Of a stretch of DNA of 64,000 nucleotides, positions 49,121-61,350 are shown piece by piece. The notes under the pieces are model-generated. The model was not told where the DNA came from. It saw only the letters and a program-made list of their open reading frames with translations, and made no database searches. The position numbers and the translations under genes were made by a program. The DNA comes from Sphagnum compactum (taxonomy: Eukaryota; Bryophyta; Sphagnopsida; Sphagnales), in the NCBI GenBank assembly GCA_965153455.1, contig OZ234498.1:11842001-11906000 (forward strand). The letters run 5' to 3'. Numbering within the stretch: position 1 is the first letter of the stretch; the number at the start of each line of letters is the position of its first letter.

Positions 49121-49699
49121 AACATGTTTTTTTTCTTGATTGTAATAAGAAAAACAATGACAACACAAAAAAAACACCAACACCACAAGACAAAAAAAAC
49201 TTAGTTAGAATTTAAAAACATGAATATCATTTTTGCATATGTATGTTTTTAAAACAATAGTTCAAGTTACTTTAACAAATGTTGTAAAAAGATGGAGATG
49301 TTTATTTATTATTCTTTTAAAAAATTTAAATCGAAATCTGGCGAAATAGGGCCAATGTATTATTATTATTATTAATTTATTTCCCCACAAAGAAATCCTT
49401 TGTATGTGTCGAAACATAATAATATATGTCAAATCGAAAAAAAAATAAAAATAAAAAAGGCGAAACCCTACCTCGCCCTCAAAAAAAGACACTGGTGAGT
49501 TTGATGACACGTGTGCTCGCCAGGTGGCGAAAGGTGGTGCACTTTTTCAATCGGGAATCGGTCGGAGACGGACGCTTTAGTTGTGCCGCTTTCCTCAAAC
49601 ACGTGTGTCTCTTTGAGCGCCACAAAAGCGTTCGATCAGTTTTGTTCTGTTTTGTTTGTTTTTTTTTTCCTTGTTTGTTTTTGCTTCGTTTTTCCGACG

Positions 49700-50756
49700 A
49701 TGGAAAATTCAGTAGCCTAGGGTTTGCAAACCAGAAGGAGACGAAGAAGACGAAGACGAAGAAAGACAGGATCGCGATGTCGATGCTCGACATCTGCAGG
49801 AAACGATTTTTTTCACTATTGTGTGTTCAAGCTTCTATTCCTTTCATTTGCTCTTCAGTTCTGGTGAGAGAAGAGCTGCTTTGAGAGAGGAGCAGGGCGG
49901 GTGCAAATTACTCATGCCGCCTCCTCTTTCTCCTTCTTCTTGTGTCGTTTCGGTTTTCAGTTTCACGATCTTTTGAAAACTTTGAAGATCGTCAATTGCT
50001 GATCGTCGTCCCTTTTCTTCATCGTCATCATCATCATCATCATCGCTACAGACAAGGTAGCAACTTCCTCCCTCCTCCCTCCTCCTACGCGATTCCTTTT
50101 ACTTCTTACTTGTTACAACCATTCTTTCTTTCGATTTACACACCATTGTTAAGCTTGTTTGTAATTCCTACAACACTGCTTTGAACCTTTTTTTTTTTTG
50201 GTCAATTCTTCTTTTCTTGTGGTTTGCAGTTTGTATCTTTGTTTGTTTGTTTGACTTTTACTCTTTTTTCCTTTGTTTTTTGTTTTTTTGTTTTTAATTT
50301 CTTTTGGTTTGGTTTTGTTTTGTTTCGCTTTTCGCGTCTTTCCTCCAGGTATGAATGTATGTATGTATGTTATGGAGTGTGGATTCGTTACCAGACAATG
50401 AGGTTTTTGGATTAGAGATATTGTGTCCAGTTTCATTACCTTTTGCTTTTTCAATTCTTCTTTTGCTCAAGGGTTTGCAGTTTGTAGGTTTCTTTGTTTT
50501 TTTTTGTTATGTTTTTTCTTTTTCTTTTTTCCATTTTTTTCTTTCCTCCAGGTATGTATGTATGTATGTTGTGGATGGGAATTGGTTACCAGATGATGAG
50601 GTTTCTGGATTACAGATATTTGCATCCAGTTTCATCATGTGAATTTTCTTTGTGGTTGCACCTTTGATATGAGGTCTTTTTCAGAAATAGCAAGTGAAAG
50701 GATTTAAACAAGTAGGTAATACAGTGCGTGGTTTTTCATGCAGAAGGAAGGAAGGG
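49700..50756 (+). promoter_or_regulatory. 5' leader and leader introns of the lipase gene
   Basis: Pyrimidine-rich DNA with AAACCCTA (49464), a CAT run (50022-50043) and a likely leader donor ACAAG|GTAGCA at about 50058. A T-rich intron and the acceptor TTCATGCAG just before the coding exon (about 50743) complete it. It contains a tandem duplication (next entry). Confidence 0.4.
50224..50641. repeat. Tandem duplication in the lipase leader intron
   Basis: 50224-50441 and 50472-50641 share TTTGCAGTTTGTA, a T-rich stretch, TTTCCTCCAGGTATG, repeated TATG units, GTTACCAGA..ATGAGGTTT and CCAGTTTCAT in order. Each copy therefore brings its own AG/GT splice-like dinucleotides. Confidence 0.8.
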
Positions 50757-53700
50757 ATGGTGAGGATATTAGCCACAGGATTAGGGTTAGGGACAGAATT
50801 TTCGTCTTGTATCCAGCAAGGTGTGCACTGCAGAACAAGCTTAGGGAACGGAATGCAAATGAAACCATTGGTAGCCATGGCATCATTCCGCCGATCCAAA
50901 TTTATGACCACTCCTATCTTGAACATGCAAGTAAATCTCTCCTTGCCTAATTTGAAATTTGCAGCCTTCAAATTCTTTGAGAATATCTCTAGCAGATTTG
51001 GGACAAAGGAGAATGGATCAGCATCGTCATCTGCTAAGCAGTTAGAGAAATTGGATTCGAATCCAAGTGAGGATATTGTGGAGGGTGAGGAGGCTCTAGA
51101 TGGAACGTCAGTTGGAATTGAGGATGGAAATTCCCAGGATAATAATGCCAAGCAGATTGCAATTAGGGAGAATCTAATTGTGACACTTCAGGAGGAGAGC
51201 ATCAGAGCTGGAATCCTGGACTTGGCAGGAGCAGCAGGTGTGGAGGAGGAAGAGAAGGTAGTGACTGTGACCCCAGACGATAGGAACCCATCCATTCTTT
51301 GGGAGCAGAGGGAGAAGGATGTTACAGCAGAGTTAGAACGAAAGATTTTCACAAGCCCTGGGTTCAGCTTCTCAGCAGCAGGATTGCTCTTTCCTTATCA
51401 TTTAGGTGTGTGTGAATGCCTCATCAAGCATGGCTATATCACGGTAATCCTTATGAGCTTCTTCTCTTTATTTGTCATCCTCTGCCCCATGGCAGTTCTG
51501 TAGCTCAATCTTAATGCAACCTCTTAAGATCAAAACTGCTGTATTGATCTGCACATTCTTGTCTGTTGCTCCTCTTCCTATCTTCCTCTTTTCTTTATTT
51601 ATTGTTTTTGGTTCTGAAAGTCTAGCATATGAGCCCTTTGGAAATTAGGAATGAAGTACACACTCTTGGCAACCAGAGCAGCTTGTGCACGAATATTAGT
51701 TACCATGTGCCATACACTGAGTACTTGTTAAGTAAGAGGGATGTTTAAAACGGTCTCAGACAACAAATATGTGATGATCCCAGCAAAGATATCCATGCTG
51801 TTCAGAGTGAGGAGCCATTAGAATAGGATAACAGTCCTATTGCCAGAAACTCAGGTAGTGAATTCCAAAGAAGGGAGGGTGTGAAGAGAGTGTGTTTGAG
51901 AAAGGAAAATGGTGGGGCTATGACAGGAGGATACACCACTAGCAGGGTCATCAGCTGGAGCACTTGTATGTGCAGTTGTTGGAGGAGGCCTTAGTATGTA
52001 TGATGCTCTCCAAGCCACAAAGGAGCTTGCTCATGATTGCCGCACTTATGGGACCGCCTTCCGTCTTGGGGTTTCTCTCATCCCCTTCTCTTTTGATTTC
52101 TGCCTCAAACTAAGTTTTGGCAACAGCATTTGCTTAGGTTTTCAAACAGAGATTGGAAAATTGACAAAAAAATTTAATCATAGTTTGGAAATTCTCTTAT
52201 TTAGTCTGGGTCTTGCCTTTCTGTACAATTCAGTTCATGGGAAACTGCTTCTTTGGGTTTTCTATTTAAGGTTTACCACCCAATTGTTTTGGTGATCAAA
52301 TTTGGAGTTCTGTTGCACAAAGGTTCTCAAAGTTTTCATCAGAATACCCAGAGTTTTTGATCCCAATCCCAGGACCAGTTCTCACCCATTCCTGTCCTGG
52401 CATATCTGAAAGGCAATGATGGTAAAGGTGCTTTCTGATGGTCAGAGTTGATATTTCCTAAAAGTGAAAGCACTTGCACCTGGTTTAGTTTTAGTCAACC
52501 TATGGAGATATTTTTTGGGCCTAAGACGGTTGCACTCTGTTCATTCAGGCTGTTTTGAGGAATTTCCTGGAGAGGTTTTTGCCTGAAGATACACATGAAA
52601 AGGTTAATGGCAAGATTCGTGGTATGTTTGAGTTTTTGACTTCTGTCATTTGTAAGTGAAGAATTGGCACACTGCTGGTTACAGATGCAGAATATTTAAG
52701 ACATGCAGCATGGTAAAATATGAGTCAATTACTGGTCAAACTTTGAGGTCACAATTAGAGTTGCAATGGCTGTAGAGTGCAAACTAGTTGATATCTTTCT
52801 CGATGACTAAATCTTTTTTGCCTCAATCCTTTGATTTTCATGATACTGGGGTGTCAAGTCCTGAATTGTACCTTTCTGTATTTTATAAAGAAGTGTAGAC
52901 AAGGTGAAGTTCCTCTCAGATAATTGTTGTGAATGGTCTTGGTATGGTCTTTGCAAATAAATAGATTCATTGTGGTGGTCATTGTTTTGACCTGTAGATT
53001 CACCTAAGAATGGTTTCTGGGGATGGGACAGTCGCAGTGACGCAAGTGTTCAGGCAACCAAGAGGGTTATTAGTGGATTCCTTTGACTCTAAAGAGGACC
53101 TTATCAACGCGCTTCACACATCATGCTTCATACCTGGGTACAGATTTGCAGTATCAAAGCCTAAAATTGCCATTCTGTTTTTTGCTCTCATGTTTTCTCT
53201 TCTTTGGTTTGGGAACGATATTTGTTGCTACCTCAATAGCATCTGATCCACATTGGAGAAAACTTGGGAAAATGAGGAATTAGTGCTGTCATGGAGACTA
53301 CTGTGCAGTGTTTAGTTCTCAACGTCAGCATGTTTTGTGTGCAGGTACTTGGCACCAAGGCCAGTGACTATTTTCCGAGATCGTGTTTGCATTGATGGCG
53401 GCCTGACACTTTTCATGCCCCCTACAGTTGCTGACAAAACAGTATGTATTCACAGACTTTTCCCCCTAGAGTCCCAATCTGATGCATGTGCATTAGGAGC
53501 CAGTTTTGAAGGATGGAATGTATCGGCTTTGATCATGAACTCTTATTGCTAATTTCAACAGCCAGGTTCCTAAGGTTATGAATATGAGACAGGCAATTGT
53601 TCATTTCCATTGATTTGTCAAACTCCAGCAAGCTCCGTACAACATGCAGGAAGTGATCTATCTGAAGTAGTCATCTGTCCATTTGGTTCAATTTCAGGCA

Positions 53701-54477
53701 GCCATGAAGAGAGCTTGGATGTGAGTTTCAATGGGTCAAATTTAAGATACATCCTAAGAACCTAGATATCATCAGACTTGCTATGATGGGATGATGTCTC
53801 TTGTTGTCTCACAAACATGCAATGCTCTCTCTTCCTGTTCAAAACTGTTGAGAAAAAGGTATAACTGTGCTCTTGTAAATATATTCACAAAAAATGGGCT
53901 TTCATGTCCAATGTTGCTGCTGCTGCTAAGTGTAGGCGTCACTATGTCTTTTGTGAAGGTACGAGTGTGTGCCTTTCCATCATATGCACCAGAGGGCATC
54001 AGCCCTGACTGCAGTCCTGTGGAAGGTCGGGCCAGCATCCGACAGGTTCCATACACATCTTTGAACCTTTTGCTCAGTACAAAATACATATTGCTGCTCT
54101 TCTGGTCTAAAGTTTTTTGTGTTACCAGTTCCTGCAATGTGGGAACTGAGTTGATCTTGGCCGGTAACTTTTGTGTCTTGTTTTCATCTGAATGATGACT
54201 GCTTGAGTATATACTTACCAATGAGCATCTGTTCTTGACTAAATTTTCACAAGAACCTCTTCTGATGTTGGTTGTGGGGTGGCAGCTATTTAACTGGGCA
54301 TTGGAACCTGCGGAAGATGAGATCTTGGATGAGCTTTTCCTCTTGGGCTACCAGGATGCTCTAGTGTGGGTCAATCAGCAACAGACAATTTTGTCCCCTC
54401 ATTCAAATGGAGCAGCAACACAAACTGGAAGACCTCCTCCACCTTTTGAAAACCTTAGCCAAACATCTTCCATTTAA
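50757..54477 (+). CDS. Patatin-like phospholipase / acyl hydrolase
   Basis: Seven exons join in phase to 1386 nt (461 aa): 50757-51443, 51927-52070, 52549-52621, 53032-53137, 53345-53441, 53959-54045, 54286-54477. Patatin-fold enzymes release fatty acids from lipids with a Ser-Asp dyad. The fold starts at FSFSAAGLLFPYHLGVCECL (the oxyanion-hole strand, closer to triglyceride-lipase types than to the classical DGGG). The nucleophile elbow is TPLAGSSAGALVCAVVGGG, with G-S-S-A-G at about 236-240 and Ser 238. The Asp is in VCIDGGLTLFMPP, about residue 354. Also visible: PRGLLVDSFDSKEDLINALH and LFNWALEPAEDEILDELFLL. The first 50 residues are basic and Ser-rich and may target plastid or mitochondrion (inference). 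The exon 4 acceptor inside GGGACAG|TCGCAG was fixed by phase and the fit KIR-VAVTQVF. Start is the first ATG after a leader intron. Confidence high. Confidence 0.93.
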
Positions 54478-54833
54478 GTAAGTATCTCCACATTCATTAT
54501 GTGTACACATTGTCCACAGTTCGTGAAGTATATGATGCTGACTCTGTGCAGCAGAAGTATGTACATTTGTGGTGCAAGTTTGCACCATGTAGACAAGAGT
54601 TCAGAAAAGACAGTCTTTGAGAAAAGAAATGGAAGCCCTGGCTGGTGGTGTTGGCACTGAAAGTTTAGGGAAAACTATTGATACTCTCTCATATCAGGGC
54701 TGGGATTCAACTTGAGAAATATGCGTCTTTTGATCCTTTTCAAATTATACCTTGTGAAAATGTTAGAATATTAAGGAAAAAATTTAATGTGGTTTTGAGT
54801 CTGAGTTATAATGATCATTCTAGTTATAAGTAT

Positions 54834-54905
54834 ATAATTGAGCAAAAATGGTGCCCCTGGTTTCAAAATGGGTTTGAAACTAGGGCACCATTTTTGCTCA
54901 ATTAT
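54834..54905. other. Near-perfect 72-nt hairpin
   Basis: The left arm starts ATAATTGAGCAAAAATGGTG and runs through CCCCTGGTTTCAAA; it pairs with a right arm starting TTTGAAACTAGGGCACCATT. Arms are about 34 nt with two or three mismatches and a loop of about 5 nt. It is 360 bp 3' of the lipase stop. It may be a miRNA-type precursor, a tiny MITE or a transcript-end structure. Confidence 0.85.
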
Positions 54906-54999
54906 CATAAATATGTTTGATGTGATTTATTGAAAAAGTGAAATCACAATAGCAACTCGCATCTAAAAATCCTTAGGTTTCCTTGTCTAACTTGGATTA

Positions 55000-57750
55000 T
55001 GTTGGGTTTATGGGTCTAGGTGAAAAAGCTCTTTTGGTAGGGTTTTTATTTTTATTTATTTTTATTCATTTAATTATAAAAATTATTTAAAAAACAAATA
55101 TATATATAGATATATATAATGGGCTAATGAATGATTGATGTGTTTTGTGATTAGTTTGATAAACCACCATGACTGAAAGAATGTGTTTGGCTCTTTGAAG
55201 TCATTTCTCTGAGTGCTTTTTACATGTAGAGTAAAGCTCAAGGCATCGAGTGCTTACAGGAATAAGGGCCCATGGGAGGCGGAGTCGAGTGCAAGCTCAA
55301 AAATCCATTAAAGCATGTTGTTGAAGGCTTTACTGAGCATAAAAGACTTTACTTGACATTTTTTAATTTTTTAATTCTTTTTTTTCTTGTGATACCCACT
55401 GCTGGGTATTACAAGGAAAAAAAGGAAAAAAAGAAAGAAAAAAATTGTGGGCATTTTGAAAAAGTAATGCATGTGTTCTTCTGGGCATTTACATTGTTCG
55501 AAATGCCCATGTATTGTAACTAACTAGGAGAGTGGGTGATACTAACTCAATGAGATTTCCACAGCTAAATAATTGGAGTATCAAGTTTAGGGTTAGCTAT
55601 CCTCAAGCCAGTCCATGTTGAGTTCATCTTTGGTTTGGGCTAAGAAATGCATGGTAAGAGTTAATGGAGAAAGAGTGCAAAGCATCTTGGGTGTGCAATC
55701 TTTCCATTTGCTGACCCCACCACCCATGTGCCAAAGTTGCTGAGTTTGTTGTTGTTCATTACCTACAACACTTGCTCATCTGCTTTTTTTGGTCCCTTAT
55801 TTGCTCATTCCTCCCCTTACCCCACCACCCGTTGCAATATTGATTCTTGTCTCAGATTTTTTGGTTCTTGGGTCTAGCTTTTTATCTTGCCTTTTGTTCA
55901 CTCCCCCTCATTTCATTCCTGTACTAAATGTGTGGGAGCATGAGGAAGGGTGGGCAAGGAATAAGAAGAAAAACCCTGCAAAAAAAAAAATCAACAATGG
56001 GAACCCATCCATCAAAAGTACAAGACAAATGAGAACACAAGAAGACACAACCCAAGGAAAAAACAAAAGCAAACAATCAACAAAATTAAGTAAAGACCCT
56101 ATGCAAAAAGGACTCATGGTTACAAAATGACAATCAACAATAACAGTGAAGACCTTACATGAAAAAGTTGTCATCTATCACAAATTGACTAGCAACGGGG
56201 GTGCATTAGCTATGATGTGTGGAAGAGATGAAGAACTCCGACCAAGTGCAATAGCCTCCTAAAAAATCATCATGGCTTATGCACACAATAGGATTATGGA
56301 CATCACTATCAATTGTAAGAAACCAGCATCAAGGGGATTAAAGAAGACCGTTGATGACATGTGATAGTGGTATGTGCACAAGCAGTAAAAAATGAATCAA
56401 AATGAAAATGAAAACCCATACGTTTCAATACCAGGGGGAATGAAATCATCATTTGGTGTTCGTTTAACGTATATCATGTCTTCTCTTGAACAATCATCAT
56501 AGTTGCATGTGTTATCATCGTTGATGTTTGCTGCACCATAATTATGTGAGTAGGGTTAACAATGTTGATGTCCACCAAAGTCTAGAAAACCATTTTTAAT
56601 GATAAGGATATCCATTCGTTGTCAAGTGTGACGAAGGAAAAGGTGGGACCCTCCTTTTGAACATGTGTTCCACTCTCCAAAAGGTGCAAGCAAATTATTT
56701 TGTACATATTTCTTACCTTGCTTTCTATTTGAAAACACGGAAAAAAACAGTTTTTCAAACTTCTAACCTTCAAGCATTTCAAAACAAATGAAACATTTAT
56801 TTATTTTCATGGGCATCTCTAGTCTCCTTCTACTTTTAAAAGCGATTTGTGTATATGATTTGGACTTGAAAAAGTACCCCAAAAATATCCTTCATTTTTT
56901 AGGGGTTGAGTATGATTTTAATTATGAAAACAAACTCAATTAACCAAAAAAATTATATTATAATGTTCACCACATCAATATAAAGGTGTTCTGAAAATAA
57001 AATCAAATATTTGCAAAAACATTTCACTTATTTTCAAGTATTTAAACTTTACTTTTCAAACTGCCACAAAATTTAGGTCCAATTCAAGTACTTGCAAGTA
57101 GCTTAAAAAAACATGATTATAACAATTTAGTTTTTAAAGTCCATGCAAACAAGATTTAAGAAATAATGTACCCAAAAAAAATTTATTATCCCCATAAAAT
57201 CATGTACTTGTTAATCCTTTTCTTCAGGGACCCCAATATTTTGTTGCTTACACTATTTTTTGTGTATATTTTACCATGCTTTCAGCCCAAAACAATAGTT
57301 GTAACAGTATCTTGAAATGTATTGTGGGTTGTTGTACATTCACTCCCGCAAGGGCACTAAAATAAATGGGTACCTAGATCGTCAATGGTATGACCACACT
57401 AACACCATGAAAGATGGGCAACTATAGGATGTGACAAGTCAAGATTAATATGTAGTGTTGTAGGGAAGTGGGTTAAAGATAAACAAAATGCAAATGTGGT
57501 AAGACAAATTAATAACCAAGCATTTGCCCTTGAACTCACACATGAGTGAAAACATGTTCACATCATATTTAAAGGAACATCTACAAGAAGCGAGGTACAT
57601 TCCTACTCATGCAAACGATCCACCAAGAAAACATACAACTAGGGATAAGATTGAACCATTAGGCTCTCAAAGGGTGGGACTTGAAAACGAACAACCTGGG
57701 GTAATAGGGCTCAGGTATCTTGTGGTGCCATTTGGATTTGGAAAGTGTTA
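55000..57750. other. AT-rich intergenic DNA, no gene recognised
   Basis: Short frames only (best 55789-56130, 113 codons, low complexity with poly-A). No domain, no splice-consistent model and no clear repeat unit. Confidence 0.6.
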
Positions 57751-57794
57751 GTTTCAACATGTGCTATTACATCCAAAAGAATAATGTCATCATC

Positions 57795-59982
57795 CTACTC
57801 AAAACGAGTGATAACTATAGGAGCGATTAGTGCCCAACATCCCAAGAATGTGGGGGCAATAATCCAAACTACAAAAGGGAGGCTGAACCCACCTGAGGAA
57901 GCAAGAAGAATGGCATGTTGACAAGTTAAGTGATTAATATAACCACCAGAAGATCCCACACCAAGTAATTTCTCCAATGAAGTTATGGTACGAGTATCAA
58001 ATTCAGTGTAATGCTACAAAATACCTAGAGATTGAAACACTGTATGAAGCAAATAACCAAAGTGTTGGGCATAATACAACGAGAGCATCACAAAAGCCAC
58101 ATGAGGATTTATAAGCATAAAAAAAGTAGATATCATCTCAAGATCTTCATGAAGAATTTCAACCACACACAACTCAACAAATGATTTGGATCCCACCAGT
58201 GTGCCCAAAATACGAAAACCCGAGTTGGGGGTAAGAAAGCTAGGAGGAAGTGATATAAAGTGGTCCAACCCCTATCAAAACCCAAGCTACACACTTTGTT
58301 AGCTGCACTAAAATTCTTAATGTTAAAAACTCTTATTTTAATTGTAAAAAAACAAAAACCACATTTGATGTGGGACCTACTATATGCATATCATCCACCA
58401 ATGAAGGGAAAACACAAGTAAGGTGAGTTGCTGCTATAGGATGAAAAACGCGAAAATGAACCAAATTAAACAACGCTCCTCCAAATGGGTCCTTTTATTG
58501 TGTACTTAACTCCAATGAAATGACTATGAAATCCCCATGTTAAAAAGCCTAAGAAAAATATAGTGGGGATGGGCACTCATAGATGGTTGAACAAATAGGA
58601 AAAACTAATTTAGAGAATTGGGTGAAGATGGTAACTCTCGGAAAATGGTTGATTGTGACATTAAATTGAAGGCATTACAAACATCCACCTCTAGCACCAC
58701 CCAATCTGGGTGTAAATCTAACATCGTTTAAACACCATGAACCATTGTCTAACACCCACCACGAATCACTAAACCAAACTGATGATGACTAAAACGTTCT
58801 GTGAAAGTATCCTTAAATTAAATAGTTAGTGTGCAGGCAACTAGGCAATAGGTCATTTCACCAATTGCTATGGGATGTATGCCTCTAGATTGCTTCTCCA
58901 ACGTTAGGAGTCAAGATGCCAAAAACCAATGTGATACTGAAGGTGGAACATGACTTTGAACAATGTACCCACATACTTCAAAAAAGAATCGAAGCCACTC
59001 ATAGAATCATATGGGACAAAACAATCTTGTAAAGCTCATACACCATACTTGAAGGGCCACTAAAAAAAAAAACGTGGTGAACAAATTACTGTAGAGATAA
59101 ATGCATGCCAATCTAAAGTAACCTCCATCTTAAAATGTAAATCATCAACAAAAGGGAATTCAACCTCAACAAATAGATGGAGGTAAAGAATTTTCATGGT
59201 CTCGTCAAATGGGGTTGCAAATGTGTTCAAAACTAATGCATGTACTACTCAAACGTACTCCCCTACATGAACAAGGGTCCGTGCGCAATCTAATTGTGTT
59301 GATGGAGGTGGGGTAGGATCTAGAATTAACTCCAAACATTTATGAAAAGTTAAAGTGAATGTTCTAATCGTGTGTTCTTCCTGTAATGTTTCCTAGTCAC
59401 CACCAATGTATCGACACAAAACATGCATGAATCTTTTGGTGGCCTTTCTCACCAACCCATGGAGGAAAGGACAAACACTAAGATTTGGGACAAAAAAACA
59501 TGCCAAGCTGCAATATTGGAAAGATCAAATGTTAATTGAGATAAAGGGTGCAAAGCCCACTAAACATCAATTTGAAGAACATATGAAATATGATGGTATG
59601 AACAAGGATGAGGTAAACCCAAAAGGAAAACATCAATGATGTTTATGGAGGCAATCCATTTCCATGGTGAAAAGGAAAGAAGACATGGTAAAATCAGAGG
59701 CAATATTGCCCATGAGATAGATGACTACCTATGAGCAGTGCATAAAAGTTGGTGCCGTGTTAAACCCCCCTTTGCATTGAATAAACAACCGCAAGAAGGA
59801 TAAGGAACATGGTGTTGCGGAGGAAAGTACTGTACGACAGATATTGGAAAAACTCTTAATGGGTGTGGGGAGTGAAGTAGAAGGAAGGTCGATTGACCAA
59901 AAGATGAGGCGATTGACCAAAGTAAACTAAAAAGGATGGGAATGATGGGTAGATGGATGGAAGTTAAAACATAGTTGGGCAT
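57795..59982 (-). mobile_element. Decayed non-LTR-type retroelement (reverse transcriptase remnants)
   Basis: On the minus strand, in order: a finger-like segment YPSCGCLFNAKGGLTRHQLL ending in C (about 59729-59830), then AAWHVFLSQILVFVLSSMGW (about 59440-59510). Next come the reverse transcriptase pieces VVLEVDVCNAFNLMSQSTIF (about 58640-58700), DPFGGALFNL (about 58468-58500) and FPSLVDDMHIVGP (58370-58410, the catalytic-site region with DD kept). FRILGTLVGSKSFVELCVVE (58150-58215) and FLGCWALIAPIV (about 57812-57850) follow. This order, with a C2H2/C2HC-type N-terminal finger, is that of non-LTR retroelement proteins. Frames are broken by stops and shifts, so it is not functional. No ends, poly-A tail or target duplication were identified. 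Confidence 0.75.
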
Positions 59983-59999
59983 AAGGGTAAACCTAACTA

Positions 60000-61230
60000 C
60001 TGGCTTTCCATTGGGTGCCTACTAGGAGGGCTAGGATGTCCTTCAACATGCCCACGATCCGATGGTGTCCAACATCTCTGACGCACTCCCAAGTTCCTCG
60101 TAGACCCACTTGAGGGTCCAAGTATGCGACAATGCGGAAGGAGTTGGAACTTGGAGCCGCTCCCTAGCTCACAACACTTGAGGGGTAGAGGGGTGTGTTG
60201 GAGCTCCGGATGGGACTAGGAAGAGTTGACAAGCTTACTCACTCACACGGCCTTGCACGAAACCCTCATGAAGTGGTTAGTGCATAGTTGAAGCACCTTT
60301 GGTGCCAGGAAGAGCCACGGGCAACCTTAGACTCACTTGATTCACCTCGGCCCGGACTTGGGAAAGCCACCACCTTCCCCCTTTATCACATTCGGGAACA
60401 CCCTTGGGTGTTAGGACAAGCCACGGGCACTTAGACTCACTCACCACGGCCCGGACTTGGGACGGCCCGGACTTGGGAGTAAGTCAGCACCTTACTCCCT
60501 TGGGGAAGCCACCACCTTCCCCCTTATAGTATACTCTGCAGCTCTCCACGGAGGCTACATCCAAATGGTTATTTTTCCCGGGACTCCCGCGTGGGAGTCC
60601 TGAAATCGCGCCAAATGCGACTCTCGCGACTTTGAAGCCCCATAACTTTGTGAGCAGACCTCATATCGCAATGCGGTCTGAAGCAAAGTTGTAGCTCTCG
60701 TCCAGAGCTTTCCAACGATATGTGGCACGCCCCCTGCAGCTAAGTAAATCGGGTCGATTCCTGACTTTTAATGGTCGGGAGTCAAACTGGCAGTTCGACT
60801 CCTGGCCTTTCTTTTGGCCATAACTTGTGTTTCAGATGTCCAAATGAGCAATGCGAGCCCATTTTAGACATCTACGCTTCAAGAGCTTTCCATTGATATA
60901 AAGAACGCCACAAGCCATTGAGATTTGGCCCCTCAAATCTCTCTCTGAAGCTTCGGGAGTCCCTTTGGGATTCCAACTCTCACCAACTCCCAACGTGGGA
61001 GTTCACTTGGGAGTGTGAGGGTTCATTCCTCACACTCTCTGGACTCTTTGCACTCCTTGCACTCCCGGGAGCATGTGATGTGCCTCCCGGGTCTACTACT
61101 AGGCCCGCAACCTCACAACCCCCTTGCCTTGGTCGCGAGCCAAAGGCTAGGGTTGCGACAATCTCCATATTTTTTACACTTTTGCACTTTTCACTGCAAA
61201 TGCCAATTTCTAATCTCTCCTTCCTAGTAT
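60000..61230. repeat. GC-rich repeat island, possible LTR or retroelement fragment
   Basis: Abruptly GC-rich between AT-rich neighbours. It contains a near-duplicate of about 105 bp (GCCACGGGCA, ACTTAGACTCACT, GGCCCGGACTTGGGA and GCCACCACCTTCCCCCTT at 60311-60382 and again 60420-60530). It also has two short hairpins, GGACTCCC/GGGAGTCC at 60581-60600 and AACTCCCA/TGGGAGTT at about 60985-61003. The composition and phrase GAGCTTTCCAACGATATGTG recall plant retrotransposon non-coding ends, but no LTR pair was found. Confidence 0.5.
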
Positions 61231-61323
61231 ACCTTCCACCCACAAGGAACCAAATTGGGGATTTCCTAGAAATTGATCTAGATGCAATAATAGTAGCACG
61301 ATACCACCACTATTACTACTAGC

Positions 61324-61350
61324 AACAAAAGAAGAAGAAGAAGAAGGAAA
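61324..61350. repeat. (GAA)n-rich microsatellite
   Basis: Six or seven AGA/GAA units in AT-rich DNA. Confidence 0.85.

Larger units (their letters stand above)
40900..49400. other. Gene-poor AT-rich block
   Basis: About 8.5 kb of strongly AT-rich sequence with many stops on both strands and no frame longer than about 105 codons. It includes degenerate repeats (44560-45240), a direct duplication (about 48423-48530), an imperfect foldback (48752-48824) and a telomere-type repeat (49099-49120). No protein domain could be read. Old, decayed transposon DNA is likely but not shown. Confidence 0.7.

Noticed and set aside
40900-49400. tRNA or other structured RNA genes in the AT-rich block
   Set aside because: I looked for cloverleaf-like arms and A/B-box words and saw none convincing by eye; a tRNA scan would settle it.
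31740-49530. GGCGAAA words as a real E2F-site cluster
   Set aside because: Seen about eight times in the window, roughly what chance would give on both strands in DNA of even composition; kept only as a comment on single regions.
49426-49884. 152-codon frame before the lipase gene
   Set aside because: Lys- and Phe-rich low-complexity reading of leader DNA, with no domain.
53781-54221. Overlapping 134- and 146-codon frames on both strands
   Set aside because: They overlap the lipase exon 53959-54045 and its introns; only the exon frame matches the family.
60918-61322. 134-codon frame in the GC-rich island
   Set aside because: No domain; it reads through hairpins and repeated CTCCC words.
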